A DNA stretch of 64,000 nucleotides from Oleoguttula mirabilis (lineage: Eukaryota; Ascomycota; Dothideomycetes; Mycosphaerellales; Teratosphaeriaceae): NCBI GenBank assembly GCA_035135055.1, contig JAVFHQ010000081.1, positions 1-64,000 of the forward strand, written 5' to 3'. Shown here piece by piece: positions 10,423 through 21,086 of this stretch (position 1 is the first letter of the stretch; each line of letters begins with the position of its first letter). The notes beneath the pieces were generated by a model. That model saw nothing but the letters and a program-made list of their open reading frames with translations. It did not search any database and was not told where the DNA came from. The position numbers and the translations under genes are program-made.

Positions 10423-11450
10423 TTAGCCTTGCGTCTCGATCCCGCCATTGACATGGATCGTCTCGCCCGTCGTGTACGAGCCCAGCGGCGACGCCAGGAA
10501 GATGTACGCCGTCGCAACCTCTATGGGCATGCCCGGGCGCTGCAGCGGCATCATGTTGACGCCCAGCTTCTCCATAGCCTCGTCCGGGTTACCCTTTGTA
10601 GCTGGCTGCAGCGGTGTCCAGATCTGTGAGTGAGACTCAGAGTCAGTATTGTCCTCATACAAAAGTCGGTTGCAGCACAACACCACTGCTAGGCTGAGGA
10701 AAAGGTGGTACATACGATACCCGGAGCAACAGCATTCACCCGGATCCCCTTCCCGGCCTGCTGCTGCGCCAGACTCCTCGTAAACGTCGCAATCGCCCCC
10801 TTCGTCGAGGAGTAGTCCACCAGCTGCGGATTCCCCATGTACGCCGCCACCGAGCTCGAGTTCACTATGCAATCCCCGCGCTTCATATGCGCCAACGCAT
10901 ACTTGGTCATGGCGAACATGGCCAGCACATTCGTGCGGAACGTCTTCTCCACCACCTCCAGATCGATATCGACCAGGTCCTGGCAAATCTCCTGCATGGC
11001 CGAGTTATTGACCAGCACGTTCAGCTTGCCGAACTTCTCCATGTGCGTGGCGACGGCCTTTTGGCAGTTGGCATTCTCCCGGAGATTCAGCGCCATGGCG
11101 TTGGCGCGGCGGCCGGCCTTCTCGATCTCTTTGCACGTGACTTTGGCGTCGGACTCTTCTTCGGGCAGGTGCACGAAGCTGATGTCGGCGCCCTCGCGCG
11201 CCATGAGGATGGCGACGGCGCGGCCGATGCCGCTGTCGGCGCCGGTGATGAGGACGGCCTTGTCCTTGAGCAGGCCGCGGCCTTCATATTCGACTAAAGT
11301 GGGCTTCTCCTTGTCGTCCCAGTACTCGAGCTGTGTGAAGTTGGCGGGCGGGTCGAGTTCGCTGTCGAGACCCGGGCCGCCTTCTTGGTTTTGGGGCTTC
11401 AGCTCTTTCCAGGGGTAGGCCGTGACGGGTTCCTCGGAGGCTTTGTCCAT
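10423..11450 (-). CDS. Short-chain dehydrogenase/reductase (YghA / stress-protein-39 type)
   Basis: Two exons: 11450-10716 and 10623-10423, intron 92 bp; 311 aa. The ATG at 11450 (MDKASEEP) is the first true ATG of the frame. The Rossmann motif T-G-A-D-S-G-I-G-R lies near residue 70, N-N-S-A in place of N-N-A-G, a catalytic-type S-S-S and Y-S-S-T-K (Tyr and Lys present), and a C-terminal T-G-E-T-I-H-V-N-G-G. The acidic, Pro-rich N-terminal extension before the Rossmann fold is typical of the bacterial and fungal YghA-like SDR subgroup, NAD(P)-dependent oxidoreductases often linked to stress. No targeting signal is seen. The substrate is unknown. Confidence 0.9.
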
Positions 11451-12176
11451 GGCTGCGGTATTCTTTTGAGTGGTTGACAAGAGAGGGCTAGGCTTGTGCT
11501 GTGTGGTGTTGTGTGTGGAAGTTGGGATGGAGGAGAGAAAGCACTGGAAAGCTACTATTTACATATACTCGCCTTTTCTATGGTGGCACCACGCTCAACG
11601 GGACATCATTGCTCGGCCACCACATCGTAGTGCTATCGTCACATGCATGTAAACAATCCATAACCATGACGTTCGCGTGCTGTCATTGTGCAGCTACGCT
11701 GGTGGACCTCACCTCTCGCACCCGGCACGTTGGAGACGTTGGCGGCTAAATGCTGGCCCTGCGAGGCTTCGACAGTACCGCAACACTCACAGGAAGCGTT
11801 TATGATGCCAGCACAGCGCTCGAGGTGAATGGTAGGCATGGAGCGGCTTTCTCGATGGTGTAGGTGAATTGGGTTGGTAAGGTACCTTGCAGATTCACAG
11901 CTGCCTTCAAATTTTCTCGAAGCTTTCATCCATCGTCACCCAATCATTTCCCGTGATTTCCCGTTCGAAACACAACCATCAAGAACAAGATCTACACGAA
12001 CTTCCTCGAGAATACTACAGAAGACAATCTTCCCAACATCGAAGAAGTCTCCTCACTACAACGACTTGTCGAGAAAGACACCCGCACGAACAAGACATAA
12101 CCCCAAGTAACGCCGACTCCCACGACAAGACATACTTCCCCAACCAGTCATAGAGCTACTTGCACATATCGAAACC
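11451..12176. other. Divergent promoter region between SDR and ADE1
   Basis: 726 bp without a gene. The last 180 bp before 12177 are CA/CT-rich and AG-poor, like a fungal 5' leader. No binding site can be named with confidence. Confidence 0.5.
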
Positions 12177-13462
12177 ATGTCATCACAAGACCAAGCCGTC
12201 GTCGCCATCGACCTCGAATCGCACGGCTTCAAAAAGGTCGCCAGCGGCAAAGTACGGGAGATTTTCGAGGTCGACGAGCACACCCTCCTCTTCGTCGCGA
12301 CCGATCGCATATCCGCCTACGATGTCATCCTCGAGAATGTAAGTCACGACACGACACGATCGGCGAGCGTTTCTTTGATAAGCCAAAGTGTGTGTGGTTG
12401 CGGTGTGCGAGACATGCATGCAAGCGTGCTTTTTCAGCAAAAAGACATGCCGCTTCGTTTTCATCTTTCCTTTCCGCCCTTTTCGCCACGTAGAAAGAAC
12501 GTCACTCGGAGTTTTGTCATTCGTCGCAGGAGTATATAAAGCTATGATTGGCAACTCAATACTGACTAAACGTACAGGGTATACCGGCCAAAGGCGCCCT
12601 CTTGACCCAGCTCTCCGCCCACTGGTTCGCGCTCATCCACGAGCAACTCCCGTCCCTGCAGACCCACCTCGTCTCAACCTCCCTCCCACGGGACACCCGG
12701 ATACCGGACGAAATCCGCGCCCTCCTGGACCGCCGCACGATGCAAGTCCGCCGGTACCCCATCCTGCCCCTCGAGTCCATCGTCCGCGGCTACATCACCG
12801 GCTCCGCCTGGTCCGAGTACAAGGCCAAAGGCACCGTCCACGGCATGCCCATGCCCACAGGCCTGCAGGAGAGCCAGAAGCTCGAGAAGCCGCTATGGAC
12901 GCCGAGTACCAAAGCGGAGGCTGGCGAGCACGACGAAAACATCAGCCCCGAGCGCGCGGCGGAGATTGTGGGCGAAGAGGTGGCGAGGAAGGTTGAGGAG
13001 GTCTCGCTGAAGGTCTACGAGCTCGTAAGTTCCCCTGTCTGTCAGGTCCATAAGACGTTTCCTCTAACAGTATTGTTACAGGCCCACGACTACGCCCAAG
13101 CCCGCGGCATCCTGATCGCCGACACGAAGTTCGAGTTTGGCCTCGACCCGGCCACCAACGAGATCGTGCTGGTGGATGAGGTGCTCACGCCGGATAGCTC
13201 GCGCTTCTGGCCGGCGGATCAGTACGAGGTTGGGCGTAGCCAAGTCAGCTACGATAAAGTATGTATACACTGCTGAACAATCTGCGAAGGCTGCGGTTTG
13301 AAGGCTTGCTAACAGGATTCACAGCAATACCTTCGCGATTGGCTCACATCTTCGGGTAACAAGGGCAAGCAGGGGGTGGCGATGCCGCCGGAGGTCGCGC
13401 AGGAGACTGCCGAGAAGTACCGGGAGGCGTATAGCAAGCTGACCGGGCAGCAATGGAGCTGA
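12177..13462 (+). CDS. ADE1: Phosphoribosylaminoimidazole-succinocarboxamide (SAICAR) synthetase
   Basis: Four exons: 12177-12338, 12578-13024, 13082-13258, 13325-13462; 307 aa, matching the roughly 306-aa yeast enzyme. It joins CAIR and aspartate with ATP use, the seventh step of de novo purine synthesis, in the cytosol. Family motifs: G-K-V-R-E-I-F near the N-terminus, R-I-S-A-Y-D-V, G-S-A-W-S-E-Y, E-F-G with an acidic D-E-V-L-T-P-D-S-S-R-F-W block, and K-Q-Y-L-R-D-W near the end. Intron 1 is 239 bp, much longer than the others, and contains a TATATAAA at about 12533-12540. It lies tail-to-tail with COX13. Confidence 0.96.
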
Positions 13463-13730
13463 GCGTGTAGCTGCGCAGGCGTTGTGGAGCTGGTGGAGAG
13501 GTCGAATCTCCAGTGGGCCAATTTCATCGCTCAGAGACAGCGCACAGGCGAGCATGATGCTCTCACATGTGATGAGTCAAGGTTCTACTCGAGATGTATG
13601 CTCGCATTGCGTTTTGAGGTTGTCGCGGCCGCTACCGTTATGTCTTCGAGCCTTATGCTACATCGAGAGGCCGCTGCCTGTACAAAAGAAAACGCCGAGA
13701 GCAACATTGGCAAGCCCCAAGCAGACATCT

Positions 13731-14523
13731 CTACTCGTCCTTCTGGTGAATGTTGACCGTCGGGTTCCAGAAGAGAGTCTGCATCAAGAAGTGTCAGCGA
13801 AACACCCCAATGCACGCAGTTGCTGCTGTGCTCGTTCCGCCACAGCGCCCGGAGACCACGCGCTGTATGATGGATTAAGCTCACCTTGTCGCCATCGCCC
13901 CAGAAGTAGTTCTTGGTGCGGATGTTCATGTAGGGGTACTCGACACGGTCCTCGATGGGCTCGTGCGCGGCGTGCTCCCAGTGCTCGCCCCACAGGCGCC
14001 AGGCGTTGACGGCGGCGATGATGAGGCAGGGGATCACGATGCTGCGTAAACCAATTGTATCAGTAGGCTGGTGTGGCTGGCTCACGGGTGGGCAGGGCAT
14101 ATTGATATATGGGTCGTGCGTACTAGATGGAACCTTTACGCCAAGTGTCTGTTGGAGAGCGAGTGTGTTAGCACGTGGTCCTAGATATGTTCCCATGTCG
14201 CATCGGTGGTGTATGGCATCGCTGCATCTCCTCCTCCCACCTCTTCCGCCCTCCTCCTCCACAAGCTGCATACGGCCTCGGCCCATGGCCTGCCCTTCCA
14301 GCTCCCACCCACACTTCATGCCCGGGATACAAGGGAGAGTGTGTGACATACCACTGCTAGCGGCCGCATGGTCCTTCACCGCGGCGCGCTCCCGGTTGAA
14401 GGCATTGTCCGCCGCGCCCTCGAGACCCTTCTCGCCAACGCCCATGCTCTGCCATCTGCGCGCGCCCAGCTGGCGGAAAGCTGGCGTTCTCGCCGTGCGT
14501 TGGAAGCTTCGGAGGCCGATCAT
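13731..14523 (-). CDS. COX13: Cytochrome c oxidase subunit VIa
   Basis: Four exons: 14523-14352, 14148-14124 (25-nt microexon), 14041-13885, 13778-13731; 133 aa. This small single-span inner-membrane subunit of respiratory complex IV modulates the enzyme. The presequence is Arg-rich (R-T-A-R-T-P-A-F-R). The body shows N-A-F-N-R-E-R-A-A-V-K, then, across the microexon, T-W-R-K-G-S-I-Y, the membrane segment I-V-I-P-C-L-I-I-A-A-V-N-A-W, and the highly conserved E-Y-P-Y-M-N-I-R-T-K-N-Y-F-W-G-D-G-D-K. The last exon gives T-L-F-W-N-P-T-V-N. Without the microexon the conserved W-R-K block is lost and the frame breaks, which supports it. Confidence 0.93.
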
Positions 14524-14830
14524 TGTGTTGTTGGTGTGCTTTATAGCAGGGAGTGGAGAGGAGACGCTGGTGGTTGGGCAGTGGTACCAGAGGTGGACGA
14601 TTGGGAGGAGCGACGGGAGCTTGAGGGCCGGAGCTTGCCGACTGTGGTGCCTGAGGCGTACAAAGCGGAAGGGGCCCGGAATACGTCACTGCCACGTGAC
14701 GGTGTGTGGTCTGGTTCTGACCGGCAGCGATGATCATGCAGGGCAAGGTGAGTCTTCTCGACCACAGCGTGGCGATCCACGCGGTCGCATACCACCTATA
14801 GTATAATTTTTACCAATAGTAGGGTACAAG
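14524..14830. other. Divergent promoter region COX13 / F-box gene
   Basis: 307 bp spacer. A short AT-rich patch (tagtataatttttacc) lies at about 14799-14815, just upstream of the F-box start. Nothing else is seen. Confidence 0.5.
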
Positions 14831-16276
14831 ATGGCGCTCGATCAACAGCGCAACTGGACCATCGCGATGGCAGACAACCTCGAGCGAGTGAAACGGAGTG
14901 CCCGCAGCGGTGGGACGCCGCAAGACAGCGACGAAGCAGTAGATATAATGGACAACCACACACCCGCCCAGCGAGAGCACACCGGGCCCCCCGTCTACCT
15001 CCCCGACGAGATCATCATCCAAATCCTCGAGTACACCACACGCCTCCCGACCTCCCAACGCACCCTCGCCTCCTGCTGCCTCCTCGCCCACCAGTGGTAC
15101 GATGCCGCCGTCCCGCTCCTCTACGCCCAGCCGTACCTGTACGGCAAGAACTTCGACCCCTTCGTGCGCACCATGTGCCCCTCCATCAACCTGCACGTCC
15201 GCAAGTCCCCGCTGTCGGAGCTGGTCAAGGTGTTGAACATGGCCAGCTTAGTACATCAAGGCCGACCGAGCATGACAGCGCGATTGCTGGGTAGGACGAA
15301 GGGGAGTTTGGAGGAGTTCGTGGCGCCCCAGGCCAGCTTCCTGGTCAACTGCTTGGCCGGGCTGTCGAAGTGTGTAAAGTTGCGCACACTCGACCTCTCC
15401 CTAGTATCCGAGGCCCCGCCTCTGCCGGAGTTGTTCAGGGCAGTCGCACATCTACAGCACCTCCGTACCTTCCGCCTCCCGCGCTCCGGAGGCTTCGGCG
15501 CACACCACAAGCCCACCGCCTTCACCTGGTCGCCACATCTCGAGAACCTGAGCCTCAGCGGCGGCATAGACGGCCACTTCCTCCACGGCGTCGTCACATT
15601 CCCCCAGACCCTGCGCAGCCTGACGATCGAGCACTGCCCTCAGGCCAAAGGTTACGCAATCACCCATCTCCTCAAAACAGCCGTACGCCCGTTGAGGAAC
15701 CTCGAGAGCTTGAAGATCCGCTTCATGCCCCGCCTCGGCTCCCACGCCCTGGACGACATCCTCCTCCTCCTCCCCCAAATTCAACGCCTCAGCCTGAGCG
15801 TCGACTACATCACCCCGGCCCTCTTCGACGAAGGCCACTTCAACCACGCGCACACCAAGTACGCCCTCCCCAGCATGGACGCCGACGCCGACGACCCGGA
15901 CCAGCTCGCGGCCGTCGAGCCCCTTCAGCACAACAACCTCCGCACCCTCGAGCTCACCAACTCGGGCGATCCGGGCGTCGAGGACAAGATCAGCGCGATC
16001 GACATCTTGATTGCGATTGACGAGGGCTCGCTGCCGAAGTTGCGGCAGGTGCGGGTGGCGAAGACGTTGCTGTGGCAGGCGAGCGGGACGGCGAGTGATG
16101 CCGAGGCGTTGGCGGATGTGTTGATTGAGGCGAGTAAGCGGGATTGGGAGGATGGGGTGGGTGTGTTTGCCGGTGGGATGCAGGGTACAGGTGTGGGCAA
16201 GCGGGCGACGAGGGGGGAGCAGGAGCAGGGCAAGGTTTGGGAGCGGGTGGCTGGGGTGTGGATGTTTGATGGGTGA
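14831..16276 (+). CDS. F-box / leucine-rich-repeat-like protein
   Basis: Single exon, 481 aa, ATG at 14831. Residues about 55-100 form an F-box (Y-L-P-D-E-I-I-I-Q-I-L-E-Y, then the A-S-C-C-L-L-A-H-Q-W-Y and L-Y half), the Skp1-binding domain of SCF ubiquitin ligases. Downstream there are degenerate leucine-rich repeats (L-R-T-L-D-L-S, L-E-N-L-S-L-S-G-G, L-R-S-L-T-I-E-H-C-P, L-E-S-L-K-I-R), the probable substrate-binding part. No signal peptide is seen. The target is unknown. Such genes are numerous and fast-evolving in filamentous fungi. Confidence 0.85.
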   Translation: MALDQQRNWTIAMADNLERVKRSARSGGTPQDSDEAVDIMDNHTPAQREHTGPPVYLPDEIIIQILEYTTRLPTSQRTLASCCLLAHQWYDAAVPLLYAQPYLYGKNFDPFVRTMCPSINLHVRKSPLSELVKVLNMASLVHQGRPSMTARLLGRTKGSLEEFVAPQASFLVNCLAGLSKCVKLRTLDLSLVSEAPPLPELFRAVAHLQHLRTFRLPRSGGFGAHHKPTAFTWSPHLENLSLSGGIDGHFLHGVVTFPQTLRSLTIEHCPQAKGYAITHLLKTAVRPLRNLESLKIRFMPRLGSHALDDILLLLPQIQRLSLSVDYITPALFDEGHFNHAHTKYALPSMDADADDPDQLAAVEPLQHNNLRTLELTNSGDPGVEDKISAIDILIAIDEGSLPKLRQVRVAKTLLWQASGTASDAEALADVLIEASKRDWEDGVGVFAGGMQGTGVGKRATRGEQEQGKVWERVAGVWMFDG

Positions 16277-17660
16277 ATGAAGGAATGAAGGGGTTGAATG
16301 GGAGGCTGTTCCATGATCTACAGTGAGCTGCGGAACTGGGCGTCGACATACCCTACTACTGTGGGAGAACTCCGCACGTCGAGCCTTTTGTGGCCTCGTC
16401 TGCTTTCACCTCCAGAGCCCACTCCGCACGCAAACTTGCGATCGTCAAGCTTGGCAGCGGACTGTGAGGCGGAAAGCTTGTGGCCAATAGACGAACGCTG
16501 AAGCTCCTCGCACGATGCGCTCGAAGGCCCTCTACAACGCAGGCCAGGAACCATATCACGAAGACCCGATCGACCGTTTGCAGTTTCTGAAGCCAGCGCC
16601 ATAAGGAGATGATTCCGTCTGGTGATAACGAGACCCAAACCGAGCACGCGGCGGCAGTGTCTCTCGAGCACTCGGCCCCAACGCAGGCCTTCCATTCTTC
16701 TGCGCCACACGACAGGATAACCATGCGGAAGGCGCTGATTATCCTTGCGGCCCAAGTAACTACACGAAACTCCATAGCGTTCTGTGACACAGATGCGGAG
16801 GGGAGGCAGAGGAATTGAGCGGGTCCCTCCGATGGGAAGACATGGTCTCGCGGAGCGTCGACAGGAATTGTGGTCTGGCACGTGGTGTTGCGGTGGTGGA
16901 GCTTGGGTCGCCCCATTTCCAACGGTTGGCATGGTTGGTGGCTGAGGACTCGAGGCAATGGCTGATGCCCACGCAACGATGCCTCGCTTTATACCTGGTC
17001 CGGGGCGCACATTGATTACGATGCACGTGCTCGCACGCTGATCTAGTCGTGACCCGGGAGGCGGGATTGAGGACGACGGTGCCAGGTCTTTGGAGACTAG
17101 GGCGTCCAGTCGTCGTTCACCTAGATGAACATGGCAGCAAGCTCGGCGGCGTTAGACCGCACAGTACGCGAGGAACTAACTCCATGGTAACGACGGGAGC
17201 AAGGTGTAGATCCAACACGATGGCCTAGGCCGTAGGTAGCAGGGTACGAACTCCCTTCGAACACTTCCACGACGCTGTCGGTGGGAACGCTCGTAGTACT
17301 CGCGTCGTTGACTGATATACTTGCCTCGAGAAGTCCATGCCTTGTGCATATGTATATAGATAGTGGGCGGTCCTGTGCCAAGCAGCCCTCAATATGCGGC
17401 CATTGCATTTGTCCGTTGCACCACTGTATTTACCGCAGGGACTGCATTGAAGGCGGCCTTGCGTGTGAGTGTGAAGGCCGAGTCGCACGCGAGAAGCTGT
17501 TGTCTCGCTGCTCTGTGGCGGTCGGTAATACTCAAGGGCGGTGTTCATATTGTAGGGTTCGTAACCCTAACCCATCTCCGGCGCCGCTGGACTTCGCATC
17601 ACGATTCAACGACGGTGGACCGATCCAATACATCTCCCACTCCTGCACCCTGCAGACACG
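16277..17660. other. Gene-free region with a telomere-like palindrome near its right end
   Basis: 1.38 kb without a supportable gene. A 230-codon minus-strand frame at 16318-17010 has no recognisable domain. The final 130 bp hold the TAGGGTT/AACCCTA site listed separately. Confidence 0.55.
17553..17573. promoter_or_regulatory. Telo-box-like inverted repeat upstream of uS14m
   Basis: TAGGGTT-CG-TAACCCTA is an almost perfect inverted repeat ending in TAACCCTAACCC, about 90 bp before the uS14m ATG. AACCCTAA boxes are known upstream of ribosomal-protein and translation genes in several eukaryotes. Function here is inferred from sequence and position only. Confidence 0.4.
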
Positions 17661-18157
17661 ATGGCGCAATTCCGACCAAAGAGGCTCGACCTGGGCTGCT
17701 TCACCAACATCAAGATCATCCGCGACCACACGAAGCGGAAAGTCTTCGAAGAGCACGAGCCCGAAAGGTGCGCCGCCGCCATTCCTCTCCCCCAAGGCAG
17801 CCTCTGCGCTATATCATGGAAAACAGTGCAAGGTACTTAGCTGACAAGGTTGGATGCACAGGCAAGCCCTCCGATTCATGATCCGAAACACCTCCCTCCC
17901 CCAGCGCACGCGTGCGCAAGCGCAGCTCCAGCTCACGCAGATGCACTGCTACACCCGGCCGACGCAGATCCGGAACCGGTGTATCATGGGTGGCAAGGGA
18001 AGAGGTGTATTTCGGGATTTCAGGATGGCTAGGGTATGTTGAAAATGCTTGAGGTGGAGTGGATGGCTAGTGGGACTGACAACTGCGACCACAGTATCAA
18101 TTCCGGATGAAAGCGCTTGCTGGCCAGATACCTGGGGTGAAGAAGGCGAGCTGGTAG
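17661..18157 (+). CDS. MRP2: Mitochondrial small-subunit ribosomal protein uS14m
   Basis: Three exons: 17661-17767, 17862-18033, 18095-18157; 113 aa, close to the usual length. This is a component of the small mitoribosomal subunit head. The sequence carries the family pattern throughout: R-L-D-L-G-C-F-T-N-I-K, I-R-D-H-T-K-R-K-V-F-E, R-F-M-I-R-N-T-S-L-P, the strongly conserved Q-L-T-Q-M-H-C-Y-T-R-P-T-Q-I and G-K-G-R-G-V-F-R-D-F-R, ending G-V-K-K-A-S-W. The Lys/Arg-rich protein needs no long presequence. A telo-box-like site precedes it. Confidence 0.94.
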
Positions 18158-19066
18158 AATGTAGACCAGTCAATGCCTTCCGGACGAGGGGAGTGTACGA
18201 TACTGTACAGCAAAATGCATTACGGTGGCGTTGGGTCGGCAACGGCGGCAACACGGCTACGGGGCTCGGAGTGGCCTACCATCTGGTGTGAGCACCCGGA
18301 GAGTCTATGACAATGCTGTTCACTCGGGACATGTTTTCGTGCAGGACTGAATTCAGCGTGAGTTTCGTTGTGAAGCGGCACGCAAGTGCTCTCGCAGAGC
18401 CTTTCAAGGGGCGGGTTCAATGTTCGGTGGCCGGGGCTGCATTCCAACTCGTCTGAGATCTCGTGAGGTACTTCGCGTGCTGTACCGAAGCTCGAACGCG
18501 CGCCGTCTGCCATGAGGGCCCTGCGCTGCTTCTCGTTTCGGCTGTTGTTGGGATATGCATACCGGTAGGCTGTACGGCTGCTCGAGAGACCCTTGAGCCG
18601 GCCATGGATTTTGTTCCCAGCCTGATCTACCATCTTCCGACGAACGCTACACGATGGCACAAGAAGAGTCAAGCCCGCAATAGAAGCTTCCCACGTACCT
18701 GTAAAGACAGCAGGGGTTTGGTCTTCTCGGTGGGTAGGCTGTACTTCCCGCTGCTCTCTCGATGTTATAGCGTCGCATACTGAAGCAAGTAGCACTCCCA
18801 GACCTTTGTCACATGTCATCACTTGCTGCATGCATGGCCCATCCATATTGTCTCTTGTCTGCGTTGATCGCAAGAATCCGCTCCTTTCACATGCTTTGAC
18901 GGCGTTTGTTGATCGCTCCTTCCTCAACCAGCAGACGCAAACTTTGCGGACCCCGCTTAAAAGTGCAAAGTGCAAAGCCCGTTCTTATAAACCTTCGACC
19001 ATCACCAACTTCGACAATCAACCACCACCGTCAAACATCATTGATACACTGCGATCAGTCACCAAT
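18158..19066. other. Intergenic region upstream of the Arb2-like gene
   Basis: 909 bp. The plus-strand frame of the next gene is open back to 18806, but that part has no conserved features and ends in a CA-rich leader. A 251-codon minus-strand frame (18220-18975) is judged spurious. Confidence 0.5.
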
Positions 19067-20731
19067 ATGTTCCGCCGCACCTCCTCCGACCTTCCAAAGG
19101 ACCCATTCTATCCCGCCGACCTCAGCGGCCTCGGCTACAAGCTCAACGAGAACGGGCAGATCGTCGACGCAGAGGACCCCCCGGGCAGATTCTTCGACTT
19201 CTACCACACCGACAATGAACGTGCCAATGAGGTGCGCAAGGAGGCGATGCACACGTGCGTGCGGGATATCGTGCTCTCTTCGCTTGATGCCATGGAAGTG
19301 AAGCAGCTCTACGTCAATGGCGACAGCTTCATCGACACGAAACCGGAGGGTCCGCACACGCAGATCCTGACCACGGAGCTGGAGACGCTGAAGAAGAAGA
19401 AGGACGTGGTCGTGGTAGTGAACGAGCACATGCAAGACCTCGGCATCTGGGCTTACCGGCTGGTGATGCGAGAGGCCGGTATCGACGGTGGGTCTGCAGT
19501 GGGCCTGGTCGATAACCTTGAGGCTTGGGGCTCGAGCGAAGAGGCTGGGAGCTCTGTCGCACGCGTCGAGACCGTGGAAAAGGCGGTTGAGGAGCTCAAG
19601 CTGGATGGAGCAGAGGCTGGAGGGCACACAGATGGCAAGGGAGGTGACACGCCGGGCGTGATCATCCTCAATCCTGGCCAGCTCATCTACTCTTACCAGC
19701 TCAATGAGAGCATGGCGCAGCCCACGTGGTTGGCTCGGCCGAAGAAGACGGCTCTTGACGACCACATTCGCATCGACCCAGTCTACAATCGCGTTCCGGG
19801 ACACGAAACGCCAGAGGCGCATGTCTCCAGCGTCTTCGAGCACGTCATCCACAAGATCACACGCGAAGACGTCCGGCTCTACGTTGTCGGCCTCAGCGAA
19901 GGCAGTGAAGCCGTGCTCAAGTACCTCGACGGCAAGTTCACAGCGAACACGCAAGACCCGATCGGCTACAAGCTCGAAGCTATCGCAGTGATCCAGCCGA
20001 CGCACACTCCATCTGAGCTGAAGAGCAAGGCTTTGGCCCATCTCCTTGCCGGACCTAGGGCCCGGAGCTGGATCATGGACCGTGCACGCAAGGGCACGCT
20101 CCTCAACACCGCCAGATCCGGCAACCCGCTTTATGCGGACAGCTTAGCGTCGAGGCATAGCTCCACCCGCGGCCGCCACGGGCGTGAGGGCTCGGTGACG
20201 TCCACTTCAGGAGCGATTACAATTCCGCCGAAGCCCGACGGCCAAGCGCAAGCACTCAACCATAGCGCCGACAGCCCTCTGAGCAACTCAAGCAGTCTGC
20301 AGGCCAGAACTAGCCTGGAGAAGAGCAGCTACTCCTTCCCCAAGTCGGCGGCCGCGATGCAGCAGAGTGTCACCAGCCTGCAGAGTGTCGCCAGCGTGCA
20401 AACTGACGGCAGCGTGCAAACTGACGGTAGCGTGCAAACTGACGGTAGCAGTAGCCTCGAGCACAGTCAAAGCACGCTCAGCAAATCCCACTTACTGGAT
20501 CAATCAAGGGATAGCTTGGAGCCGAACCCTTACGCCGGCGTACCGGTGTCGTGTGCCACATTCAGCAGCGGAGAGCTGCAGACCGCCGTGCCCGAGCTCG
20601 TGTGGCCGGCCGTGATGGATGATGTGCTGGCCTGGTTCAAAAGGATGGCGGAGGAGGCGACTGAGCAGGAGGCTGTGAGGATGGCGGCCTCGCGGAAGGG
20701 ACTGGAGGAGGGCGGGAGCGGGTTCGCATGA
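19067..20731 (+). CDS. Arb2-domain-like protein
   Basis: Single exon, 554 aa from the ATG at 19067 (MFRRTSSDLP). The frame extends 87 codons further upstream without conserved features, so the internal ATG is preferred. The N-terminal half matches the Arb2 pattern: F-Y-P-A-D-L-S-G-L-G-Y-K-L-N, V-V-V-V-N-E-H, I-W-A-Y-R-L, I-I-L-N-P-G-Q, and an alpha/beta-hydrolase-like V-V-G-L-S-E-G-S-E-A. Arb2 of fission yeast acts in an Argonaute siRNA chaperone complex, and Arb2 folds also occur in Hda1 histone deacetylases. Here there is no deacetylase domain. The C-terminal third is low-complexity Ser-rich and includes three exact-frame copies of Q-T-D-G-S-V. Confidence 0.75.
   Translation: MFRRTSSDLPKDPFYPADLSGLGYKLNENGQIVDAEDPPGRFFDFYHTDNERANEVRKEAMHTCVRDIVLSSLDAMEVKQLYVNGDSFIDTKPEGPHTQILTTELETLKKKKDVVVVVNEHMQDLGIWAYRLVMREAGIDGGSAVGLVDNLEAWGSSEEAGSSVARVETVEKAVEELKLDGAEAGGHTDGKGGDTPGVIILNPGQLIYSYQLNESMAQPTWLARPKKTALDDHIRIDPVYNRVPGHETPEAHVSSVFEHVIHKITREDVRLYVVGLSEGSEAVLKYLDGKFTANTQDPIGYKLEAIAVIQPTHTPSELKSKALAHLLAGPRARSWIMDRARKGTLLNTARSGNPLYADSLASRHSSTRGRHGREGSVTSTSGAITIPPKPDGQAQALNHSADSPLSNSSSLQARTSLEKSSYSFPKSAAAMQQSVTSLQSVASVQTDGSVQTDGSVQTDGSSSLEHSQSTLSKSHLLDQSRDSLEPNPYAGVPVSCATFSSGELQTAVPELVWPAVMDDVLAWFKRMAEEATEQEAVRMAASRKGLEEGGSGFA
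20396..20449 (+). repeat. Three tandem 18-nt copies within the Arb2-like gene
   Basis: The unit gtgcaaactgacggNagc occurs three times in a row, encoding V-Q-T-D-G-S. The copies are nearly identical in DNA, so the expansion looks recent and is in frame. Confidence 0.8.
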
Positions 20732-21086
20732 GGTGGGAGATGATGCTTGGAGCAGGAGAGATACTTGAAGCAGGCGAGAATGCTGCAGACGTGTTTCCAT
20801 CAGCCACCAGCGCAGTGGCAGAAGCGACGTGCTGTCCGAGCAAGCTCAAGCATTTATGGTCAGGCACAGATAGGTAACCATGTGGTGCGGTTTTGCTGTC
20901 GCTTAAGAAAGTTGGGACAGTCTCAATGAGAGCACCATGCTCCTTCTTCACACCCATACCGGCCCATAGACTTGTAACGCTCCACCTCCTGACATGTCGT
21001 TCGTTCTAGACGAGCATCCTGCAGTCCACCATGCATGTGTTCGTCTCCCACAGCGAGCGACAGAGACAACGCCCGTCCTAGTGCGC
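20732..21086. other. Convergent intergenic region
   Basis: 355 bp of 3' spacer. Nothing is recognised. Confidence 0.6.

Noticed and set aside
16318..17010. 230-codon minus-strand frame between the F-box and uS14m genes
   Set aside because: Arg/Ser-rich with no motif or periodicity; looks like chance openness of GC-rich DNA.
17540..17580. Possible tRNA (T-arm-like stem TAGGG / CCCTA with 7-nt loop)
   Set aside because: The loop lacks the conserved A58 pattern, and no matching acceptor, D or anticodon arms lie upstream.
18220..18975. 251-codon minus-strand frame
   Set aside because: No domain or compositional sign of a real protein; it overlaps the leader of the Arb2-like gene and ends abruptly in an Arg/Pro-rich string.
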